Origin: Nitrospira lenta
GTDB lineage: Bacteria > Nitrospirota > Nitrospiria > Nitrospirales > Nitrospiraceae
NCBI GenBank assembly: GCA_945905765.1
Contig: CAMDPZ010000007.1
Coordinates: 1 to 51,838 of the forward strand
Length of the DNA stretch: 51,838 nucleotides
Direction of reading: 5' to 3'
Positions within the stretch are counted from its first letter, which is position 1, and each line of letters opens with the position of its first letter. Position numbers and translations under genes: made by a program. Below the pieces are notes generated by a model that was not told the origin of the DNA, searched no databases, and saw only the letters and a program-made list of their open reading frames with translations. This document shows positions 41,822 through 49,900 of this stretch, piece after piece.

Positions 41822-43195
41822 ATGACCGAAGAATGGGGCGCGATTCTCGTCGTGGACGATGATGCGGAAATGCGAGAGCTGGTTCACGATGTGCTCAAAG
41901 ACCGTGGGCATCAGATCACGACGGCAGGCAGCGGACAGGAGGCCCTCACATTATTGGGGGGGGCAGACTATGCGGTCGTGCTGACCGATCTACGGATGAA
42001 AGGGATGCTTGGGACGGAGTTGCTGACGGAGATTCGGCGTCTCTATCCGGATATCGGGGTTGTGCTCATGACGGCCTTCGGAACAGTGGACACAGCGGTG
42101 GAGGCCATGAAGCGGGGCGCTAGCGACTATCTGACTAAGCCGGTGAAGAACGACGAGCTGGTGCGGGTCGTCGAGCGGGTGATCCGCGAAGCCGGATTAC
42201 GGCGAGAAGTGAACCGGCTTAGACGGGAAGTGCATAAGGAATATAGTTTTCATCACATCATCGGCAAGAGCAAGCCGATGCAGGAGGTGTTCGATCTGAT
42301 CCGGCGCGTCGCCGACAGTCCCACGAATCTGTTGATCACCGGCGAGAGCGGCACAGGCAAGGAGTTGGTGGCGAAGGCCATTCATTATAATAGCGACCGG
42401 AAGGATGCGCCCTTTATTCCCGTTAACTGCGCTGCCATTCCAGAGCAACTGCTCGAAAGCGAGCTGTTCGGCCATATGAGAGGGTCGTTCACCGATGCGA
42501 AGATGGATAAGCGGGGCCTCTTCGAAGAAGCGCAGAAAGGCACGTTGTTTCTGGACGAGATCAGCGAGTTGCCGCTGATGCTGCAGGCCAAGATTTTGCG
42601 GGCGATCCAGGAGAAAGAGATCCGCCGTGTGGGGGCGAACAAGCCGATCTCGGTCGATGTGCGTATCATTGCGGCGACAAATCTCCATCTGACGGAGGAG
42701 GTCAAGGCGAAACGTTTCCGGGAGGATTTGTATTACCGGCTCAATGTGATCGAGCTGCGCCTGCCTCCCTTGCGCGAGCGCCGCGAAGATATTCCTTTGC
42801 TCGTGGATGCGTTCATGAAGAAGTGCGCCGAGGTTCGCGGGAAACAGATTCAGGGGGTGAGCGAGTCTGCCTTGGCGATGTTGGTGGATTATGCCTGGCC
42901 CGGCAATGTGCGCGAATTGGAAAATGTGATCGAACGGGCCGTCACACTCACCAGGAGCGAAAAAATCGTCCCTGGCGATCTTCCGGTGGCGATCCAGGGG
43001 GCCAGGGGCGATCGGCGCATCCTCGACGATGCGGCGGAACGGACCCTGCCGCTGGACGAAGTGGAAAAGGAATATATCCTCAAGATTCTCGAAAAGACCG
43101 GCGGCAATAAGTATCAGGCGGCTCAGATGTTAGGGATCGACCGCAAAACGCTCTATCGGAAGTTGGGCGAGATCGAGGGGAAGACTCCAGCGTGA
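41822..43195 (+). CDS. NtrC-family sigma-54 response regulator
   Basis: 457 residues: receiver (about 7-120; D56 in VLTDLRM, K105), AAA+ domain (about 145-375; Walker A GESGTGKE, Walker B LFLDE) and a Fis-type helix-turn-helix at the end (YQAAQMLGIDRKTLYRKL). The loop that contacts sigma-54, normally GAFTGA, reads GSFTDA at 221-226, which may change how it activates. The ATG with GGGAGG upstream is chosen over a TTG six codons earlier. Coupled to the kinase gene by a GTGA overlap, so this is its cognate pair. Confidence 0.92.
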   Translation: MTEEWGAILVVDDDAEMRELVHDVLKDRGHQITTAGSGQEALTLLGGADYAVVLTDLRMKGMLGTELLTEIRRLYPDIGVVLMTAFGTVDTAVEAMKRGASDYLTKPVKNDELVRVVERVIREAGLRREVNRLRREVHKEYSFHHIIGKSKPMQEVFDLIRRVADSPTNLLITGESGTGKELVAKAIHYNSDRKDAPFIPVNCAAIPEQLLESELFGHMRGSFTDAKMDKRGLFEEAQKGTLFLDEISELPLMLQAKILRAIQEKEIRRVGANKPISVDVRIIAATNLHLTEEVKAKRFREDLYYRLNVIELRLPPLRERREDIPLLVDAFMKKCAEVRGKQIQGVSESALAMLVDYAWPGNVRELENVIERAVTLTRSEKIVPGDLPVAIQGARGDRRILDDAAERTLPLDEVEKEYILKILEKTGGNKYQAAQMLGIDRKTLYRKLGEIEGKTPA

Positions 43196-44292
43196 GCCAA
43201 GAGTTGCACGATAGTGAGGAGCAGTTTCGTCTCATTGTGGAAGCCGCGCCTAATGGCATGTTGCTGACTGACGCGAACGGCAAGATTGTGATGGCGAACG
43301 CTTCCGCCCTTCGCCAATTCGGCTACGAGAGGGATGAGCTGCTCGGTCAGTCTGTCGAGGTGCTCATTCCTGGGTCCGCTCGATCCGATCACCGGCAGCA
43401 CCATGCGGGTTTCATGCAGGCGCCTGAAGCCAGATCGATGGGGGCGCGGCGTGAGCTGTTCGGCTTGCGGAAGGACGGTAGCGAGTTTGCCGTTGAAATC
43501 GGACTCACGCCCATTCAGACGGCCAAGGGGCGCGGGGTGGTGGCGTCGATCGTGGATATTTCCGAGCGCAAACATCTGGAGGCGCAGCTCCGGCAGGCGG
43601 AACGGTTGGCGGAGTTGGGCACCTTGGCGTCCGGTATGGCGCATGAAATCGGGACGCCGATGAATGTGATCCTGGGGCGCGCGGAATATTTGCTCCATCG
43701 CACCGCCGACGAAGGAATGAAGAAGGGGCTTACCACGATCGTCACGCAGGTTGAGCGCATCACCAAGGTGATGAATCAGCTCCTGGCCTTTGCCAGGCGG
43801 AGGACGCCGGAGCGGCGGGCTGCCGATCTCGGTGCGATCGTGGAGGATAGTCTGGAGATGTTCCAGGAGCGGATCGCCCACAGCCGCATTGAGGTCGACA
43901 AGATGTTCGCCTCGCCCTTGCCTCCTGTTCGTGCCGATCGGGACCAGCTCATGCAAGTGCTCATCAATCTCGTGATGAACAGTCTCCATGCCATGCCGGA
44001 GGGGGGCCGTCTCAGCCTGAGCCTCGCCCGTGAGGGCAACTACGCGCGACTCGACGTTGCCGATACCGGCCATGGCATGCCGGAAGAGATCCGTTCGAAA
44101 GTCTTCGATCCATTTTTCACCACCAAAGAGTTCGGAAAGGGGACTGGCTTGGGCCTCACGGTGGTGAAGGGGATCATCGAGGAACATGGTGGAACTATTA
44201 CGCTGGAGAGCGTTGTCGAAAAGGGCACGACCTTTACCATCCGTCTCCCTCTCGATTTAACTGGGACGGTCGGGACTTCCTCCTCGTCATAG
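43192..44292 (+). CDS. PAS-domain histidine kinase
   Basis: 366 residues, soluble (no membrane segment): one PAS domain (about 8-125), HisKA with H151 in [13 protein letters not shown], and HATPase with the N box ([16 protein letters not shown]), [10 protein letters not shown] and [18 protein letters not shown]. It lacks sensor features that name its signal; a cytoplasmic cue such as redox is possible. GTG start overlapping the regulator's stop indicates a two-component pair. Confidence 0.93.
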   Translation: MSQELHDSEEQFRLIVEAAPNGMLLTDANGKIVMANASALRQFGYERDELLGQSVEVLIPGSARSDHRQHHAGFMQAPEARSMGARRELFGLRKDGSEFAVEIGLTPIQTAKGRGVVASIVDISERKHLEAQLRQAERLAELGTLASGMAHEIGTPMNVILGRAEYLLHRTADEGMKKGLTTIVTQVERITKVMNQLLAFARRRTPERRAADLGAIVEDSLEMFQERIAHSRIEVDKMFASPLPPVRADRDQLMQVLINLVMNSLHAMPEGGRLSLSLAREGNYARLDVADTGHGMPEEIRSKVFDPFFTTKEFGKGTGLGLTVVKGIIEEHGGTITLESVVEKGTTFTIRLPLDLTGTVGTSSSS

Positions 44293-44336
44293 AGTTCTCA
44301 CTGCTTCAGAGGCCCGATCATCAGTGATTCGTTGCC

Positions 44337-44355
44337 CTGTCGCGATCTGCGACAG
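44337..44355. promoter_or_regulatory. Perfect 19-bp dyad CTGTCGC-N5-GCGACAG
   Basis: Seven-base perfect arms with a 5-bp centre in the 209-bp gap before the receiver gene; a further TTGCGACAAA half-site lies at 44421 and a related CTGTCCC...CACCAG at 44370. It is probably the binding site of one of the two sigma-54 activators encoded on either side. Confidence 0.55.
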
Positions 44356-44537
44356 AAATTGGCCTGGCTCTGTCCCAATTTTCACCAGGCCCATAGCCGT
44401 TCCTGCTGCAAGTTCTTGGATTGCGACAAAATATTAAGCGGGATGGCTCACTTACGAATCTCCTGTTCTAGCGACCGCTCGAGACCAGGCTGGCATGGGT
44501 TGTGAAGTCTTTCCCTCGCAAGGGGGCCAAGGGGGCA

Positions 44538-44939
44538 ATGAATGTGATGGTGGAAAGGAAGCCAGTGGTGTTACTCATCGCTGAAGATGATCAGGAAATG
44601 CGGAGCCTCCTCTGTGATGAACTTTGGGATCTGGGGGTATCGATCCGGGAGGCCGCCGATGGAGACGAGGCGCTTCGATCGGTGCTCGATACCCGCCCGA
44701 CGCTGATTCTCACGGATCTCCGTATGCCGGCTGGTGGATTGGATTATATTTCCAGGCTGCGGACCTTTGCTCCCGGAGTGCCGATTGTGTTGCTCACGTC
44801 ATTTGGCGATTCTCAAACGAGAGCCGATGCCTTGGCGATCGGCGTGGAGGCCTACTTCGATAAGCCGGTTCGCCTGAGTGAGCTGAAGGGGGCCGTGCGG
44901 CGGCTGTTAGGCCCGGCATTGGATGGAAAAACCAACTGA
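44538..44939 (+). CDS. Single-domain response regulator (receiver only)
   Basis: 133 residues: one receiver with acidic pocket EDD (16-18), phospho-acceptor D60 in LILTDLRMP, switch Thr (LLTSFG) and K106 (YFDKPVR). No output domain, so it acts by protein contact, perhaps with the neighbouring kinase. The ATG is chosen because AAGGGGG precedes it; a GTG 12 codons earlier is an alternative. Confidence 0.85.
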   Translation: MNVMVERKPVVLLIAEDDQEMRSLLCDELWDLGVSIREAADGDEALRSVLDTRPTLILTDLRMPAGGLDYISRLRTFAPGVPIVLLTSFGDSQTRADALAIGVEAYFDKPVRLSELKGAVRRLLGPALDGKTN

Positions 44940-44984
44940 ATTTTTGTATCGTACAACATACGTTAGCCTGTCACGAGGTATGAG

Positions 44985-46370
44985 ATGGCCGGATCTCAAA
45001 AGATTCCCTCAGCCGTTCCTCCTGCTATAGATCCCATTCTTGCCGCTCGCCTGGAAGCCATCAAGCAATTAGCCGGTGGGTTTTCCGAGCGAGTGGCGGT
45101 GGTGGATCGCAATTTCAACGTCGTATATGCGAATGAATCTGCATGGTCGGAGGAGACCTCTCCCTCGTTCGATCATTCAGCCAAGTGCTATGAGGCCTTT
45201 GCCCATAGGGAAGATCCCTGTGGCGCCTGTCCTGCGACGAATCTCTTCGAATCGTCCGAGGTCCGGTCCGTCGCCTGTTCTTCCGGAGGGGACGGCACGG
45301 ACTGCGGGATGCATCAGGCCTTTCCTCTTGCGGCGAGCAGCGGCGAGGTCAAGTCTGTGTTAGTGAGATTCAAGGGGCCGTTGCATCCTGCGAGCGGTGC
45401 GGGAAATGATGCGTCGGTTGCGCGGAAAGACGTGGGGCTCGGCGAGTTGATCGGTTCGAGCAAGCCGATGCGAGAGCTTCTCGATATGATCCGGCTGGTG
45501 GCCGACAGCAGCGCGACTGTGTTGATTCAAGGGGAGAGCGGCACAGGGAAGGAACTGGTCGCCAAGACGATTCACCGCACCAGCTATCGACGGGATAAGC
45601 CCTTCGTCGTGGTCGATTGCGGTTCGTTGCCGGAAACATTGTTGGAAAGCGAGCTGTTCGGGCATGTGAAGGGCTCCTTCACGGGCGCTCACGCGTCGAA
45701 GCGAGGGCTCTTCGAGGAAGCCGATGGAGGTACGATCTTTCTGGATGAGATTGCGGACACGACGGCGACGTTTCAATCCAAGTTGCTGCGGGTGTTGCAA
45801 GAGGGAGAGATCAAACCGGTCGGAGGCAATCAATCGATCAAGATCGATGCGCGGGTGATTTCCGCGACGAATAAGGATCTCGTCGAACTCGTCAAGGCCA
45901 AGGCTTTTCGTCAGGATCTCTACTATCGGCTCGCTGTGCTCCCGCTCTATCTGCCGGCGCTCCGGGATCGGCGAGAGGATATCCCTCTTCTGGCGCAGCA
46001 TTTTGTCGAGGTATCCTGCGCCCGCCATCGGCAGGAAGTTCGTCATGTGCCGCCGGACGTGATGCAGGCGTTGACCCAGGCTCTTTGGCCCGGCAATGTG
46101 CGGGAGTTGCAACATTATCTTGAACGGGCGGTCGTCACGACGAGCGGGTCCGAGTTGCAGTGCAAGGATCTCGTGGCGGCGGGATCGGAGCAGGCGGGGC
46201 ATGACCTCCGCACCGTGGCGCGCGGGGCCGCCCAGCAGGCCGAACGTGCGAGAATTCTGCAAGCGCTTCAGCAGACCGGAGGCAACCGTGCCAAGGCTGC
46301 CAAGCTCCTCAAGATCAGCCGGGCCAGCCTCTATAATAAGCTTCGAGCCTACGAATTGGGCGACGTCTAG
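44985..46370 (+). CDS. Sigma-54-dependent transcriptional activator with PAS-like sensor
   Basis: 461 residues: a PAS-like N-terminus (about 20-135) with five cysteines (C68, C79, C82, C98, C107; pattern C...CxxC...C...C), then AAA+ with GESGTGKE, a standard GSFTGA loop (230-235) and Walker B IFLDE, and a Fis-type helix-turn-helix ([20 protein letters not shown]). The Cys cluster could bind metal, haem or an Fe-S cluster or sense redox. There is no receiver domain, so it would respond directly to a ligand. The next gene, about 600 bp on, is the large multicopper oxidase with a sigma-54-type promoter. Confidence 0.9.
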   Translation: MAGSQKIPSAVPPAIDPILAARLEAIKQLAGGFSERVAVVDRNFNVVYANESAWSEETSPSFDHSAKCYEAFAHREDPCGACPATNLFESSEVRSVACSSGGDGTDCGMHQAFPLAASSGEVKSVLVRFKGPLHPASGAGNDASVARKDVGLGELIGSSKPMRELLDMIRLVADSSATVLIQGESGTGKELVAKTIHRTSYRRDKPFVVVDCGSLPETLLESELFGHVKGSFTGAHASKRGLFEEADGGTIFLDEIADTTATFQSKLLRVLQEGEIKPVGGNQSIKIDARVISATNKDLVELVKAKAFRQDLYYRLAVLPLYLPALRDRREDIPLLAQHFVEVSCARHRQEVRHVPPDVMQALTQALWPGNVRELQHYLERAVVTTSGSELQCKDLVAAGSEQAGHDLRTVARGAAQQAERARILQALQQTGGNRAKAAKLLKISRASLYNKLRAYELGDV

Positions 46371-46437
46371 CAGGCTGTTGAAAAAATCCGCTAGCGTCGC
46401 GCTCAAGAGCTCTAAAAAGTAAAGCGTCAAACGTGAA
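46371..46437 (+). repeat. Possible remnant of a dispersed repeat
   Basis: GCAGGCTGTTGAAAAAATCC directly after the regulator's stop resembles the end of a short repeat that I recall as common in genomes of this group (GCAGGCTGTTGAAAAA...), followed by AAAGCGTCAAACGTGAAACG. Only one end is present here. The stretch from 46438 to 46748 shows no gene or clear signal. Confidence 0.35.
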
Positions 46438-46748
46438 ACGAAGGGCTATCGAGCGATTTCCCTCTGAATTGTTTTGTCTTTTCCGTTCCATATCTGATGT
46501 TCCCTGTCCCAATGTTTTGTTTTCAAGAATAAGCTCTGCCCGTTTCCGCCCCATTCTGTAGCCGCAATTGTCCAAAGAGTTAGACAGCGCATCTATTTGA
46601 AATATAGCGGCTTGTCGCTATCCCTGCTTTTGGCTGTCTAGTCTTGTGGAGGTTTGACCGAAATGGGCCTTTTGTTTCACCGTGGCATCAAGTGGAAATC
46701 GCCAGTATTGGCGCGGAATAACGGCTGATTTCTGCGAATGGCTTCATG

Positions 46749-46763
46749 GGGCATGCAAGTTGC
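46749..46763 (+). promoter_or_regulatory. Sigma-54-type promoter upstream of the multicopper oxidase
   Basis: GGGCATG-CAAG-TTGC matches the -24/-12 consensus TGGCACG-N4-TTGC at 9 of 11 defined positions with exact spacing. The predicted start is near 46775, leaving a 195-base leader. Two sigma-54 activators are encoded just upstream. Confidence 0.6.
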
Positions 46764-46771
46764 GAATACGT

Positions 46772-46856
46772 AGCGCTGCTGGTGGGGGTCTGGGTAATTT
46801 TGGACCGGCCTCCGAATGACCCTTTCCTCTGCAAGGAGGAACCCCCCACCAGCGCT
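46772..46856 (+). other. Structured leader with sequestered Shine-Dalgarno-like sequence
   Basis: CTGGTGGGGG pairs with CCCCCACCAG across a 54-base loop, extended by AGCG/CGCT after a 3-base bulge. Inside, TTCCTC-TGCAAG-GAGGAA forms a second hairpin holding AAGGAGGA. No start codon follows that motif within 10 bases. A third hairpin CCGCCT-GGTG-AGGCGG lies at 46932-46947, just before the oxidase ribosome binding site. A 24-codon frame (46868-46942, MSRAGVCRTG...) could be a leader peptide. Confidence 0.45.
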
Positions 46857-46969
46857 TAATACAGGCCATGAGCCGTGCTGGAGTTTGTCGGACAGGCAAC
46901 GAAATACGCGTGACGAGTTGTTTCAACCAATCCGCCTGGTGAGGCGGGCATAACAGGGGAGGCCGTACT

Positions 46970-49900
46970 ATGAGGGGTGATGTGTTTCAACCAACGCGCA
47001 GGCGGCGCCGTACAGGGTTGGCGCTGATGCTGCAGAGCGTCTTGCTGGCCGGCAGTCTGGTGGCAACACCAGGGCTGTTTGCGGCGGGATCGGGAGAGGG
47101 GGCCCATTCAGGGCATGCCACTCCGGTTGCGATGCCGGGCTGGACCCAGCAGTTGAAAGGCCAGACAGTGGTGGAAAACGCCATTGAAGGCCGTTCCGGC
47201 AATGCAGAGAAGATGGAGATGCAGCACCATCGCCTGATGGAGAAGCTCGAGCAGCAGGCGCAGAAAGACGCCAAGGCTCAGCAGACGTCCGGTGCATTCA
47301 ACGAAATGTCGATGATGCACCAGTACATGGGACAGGACGGCAGCAGCTTCCTGCTCATGTCGGATGGTACCAAGGGTGAGCCGGTGATGGCATCGGGCGG
47401 GAAGTGTCCCGCCGGTGTGCCGGTCAAGAAGTATGACGTGTCGATGATCAACGTCGAGATCACGTTGAATCGTTGGCTCGATTTTTATCCCGGGTACATG
47501 TACGCGCTGACTCAGGATCTCGATAAGGTCCGCAGCGAGGAAGCCAAGAACAAGGCCTCTCGCGACAAAGATGGCTTCGATCCGGGAGCCGTGTCGACCG
47601 GGTTACAGGGCGATATGATCCAGCCCCTGGTGCTCCGTGCCAACCAGGGCGACTGCGTGAAGATGACCCTCCGCAATCAGATGGAAGGCGAAGACGGCAG
47701 CTTGTTCATCAGCGCCTCCAGCATGATCGTGAGCGCGACCGGCAAGCCGGCCCTGACGACGAACCCCGAGTCCATCGTGGCTCCGGGCAAGGCGCAGGAG
47801 TTCGAGTGGTACATCCATCCGCAGATGCAGGAGGGTGTGCGGCAGTTCCATTCTTACAGCCATGACCGTGAGTTGACCGTGTTGGGCCTCTTCGGCGCGT
47901 TCATCGTGGAACCGAAGGGATCGAGCTACGTCGATGCGTTGGGGACAGGCCCTGACAAGCAGGTCACGAGCGGCTGGCAGGTGAACATCGATAACGGGTC
48001 CGGACCGGACTTCCGCGAGTTCGTGCTGTTCTATCACGAAATCGGCGACGAAGCCTTCCGCCCCTTGAACAAGAAGGGCGACTTCTTGCCCCAGCGCGAT
48101 CCGCTGACGGATGCCTATCGTCCGGGAGGCCGTGCGATCAACTATCGCAGCGAGCCGTTCGGTATCGATCAGATGCATCTGCAGCATGAGTATTTCGGCT
48201 TCGAAGACGAGTCGATGGCCTACAGCGCCTATACGTTCGGCGATACCCCGACCACGATTGCCCGCGGTTATCTGGGCGATCCGGTCAAGTGGCGGCTGGT
48301 CCATGGTGGATCGGAAGTGTTCCACTCCCACCATCCACACAGCGGAACGATCCGTTGGCAGCGCAGCCCGCGCGCCGATCAGGAAGAACATTGGTATAAG
48401 GGTCAGGATGGTCCGGTGAAGTATCCGGTCGTCCGGACCAAGTCTGATCGCGTGGACGTGGAAGTCATCGGGCCTTCAGAAGCCTTGGACCTCGAACCGG
48501 AATGCGGCGGCGGTGGCTGTCAGCATCTGGCGGGCGAGTTCCTCTATCACTGCCACGTGGCGCACCACTATGTGGCGGGCATGTGGGGTTACGGACGTTT
48601 CTACAATACGTTGCAAGTCGGTTCGGCCCACACGGACACGATGCCTGACTTGGCGGAATTGCCGGACCGTAAGGGCCGGATGAAGATGGGCGTGTCGTCC
48701 GACAAGCTGATCGGCACGACCGTCGATTGGTTCGGGAAGGTCTTCAAGATTGTCGATAAGAGCCAGAAGACCAACTGGAAGTCCGATCCTGTCATTGTGA
48801 ACATCAAGGATTGGGTCGAGATGTTTGTGCCGGCCGCCGGTCAGCCAGGCCACACGAATGATGAGAAGGGCCAGATCATGGCCTACGATTCCACCGTGTG
48901 GGATTGGAAGTGGGATGGCAACATTGCCAGGGGCGAGCGCGAAAGCACCGCTCTGAATCCGAAATATACAGCGGCCGCCAAGTGGGATGACAGCACCAGA
49001 CCTGCCATCCTGTTTGATCCGACCACGGCCAAGATGTCCTGGCCGTTGTTCAAGCCGCACTTCGGCAAGCGGGTGCCTTTCTCCGCGAACCACAGTGGTG
49101 CGCCATGGCTGGAACCGATTCACCAGGATGCAAACGGTGAACGGACTTCCGAGCCGGCACAGCCGGGCGAGCAGGGCCGTTGGAGCCTCTGCCCCGACAA
49201 TGCCAATCGTAAGCATTACAATATCCATTTCGTTCGTATGCCGATTACTCTAGTCAAAAAGCAGGGCAAAGAGCCGGCGATGGTCGACAAGGACGGTCTG
49301 ATCTACGTGCTCCATGAAGAGGAGAACCTGACCAGAGCGAACGACGACCTCAAGCTCCCCGCCGTCATCCGCGCAAACGTGTATGACTGTGTGGACTTGC
49401 TGTTGACGAGCGAGTGGGACGACGACGATTACACGAATTTCCAGTCGTCCAAGATCAACATCCATCCCCACTTCTTCCAGTTCGACACGGGGAATTCGGA
49501 TGGTGTGATTTCAGGGTTCGAGTATGAAATGTCGGTCCGGCCGTTCACCATGTGGGGTAAGAAGACCAAACATGGGTTGCCGGCGCCGATGGTCGGGAAG
49601 TTGACGGGTGCCGCGAAGGCGGGCACTGCGTCCATCACTATTCAGATGGCGCCTGGCGCCACGCCGTTCCATGTGAACACTGAAGTGATGGTGGGCATGG
49701 ATTGTTTAGAGAAGGGCCATGACGCTGCGGCTTCGTTGCCGCGGGACAAGAGCTGTCAGGAAGTCGCCCGGATCAAGGAGATCAATGGTTCGACTGTGAC
49801 GTTCTTCAAGCCGCTGAAGCAGAACCATCCGGCGGGCGATCTCGTGTCGCCGGAGTTCGTCCGCTACCGGTGGTGGGTGGACGTCGATATGGGGACCGTG

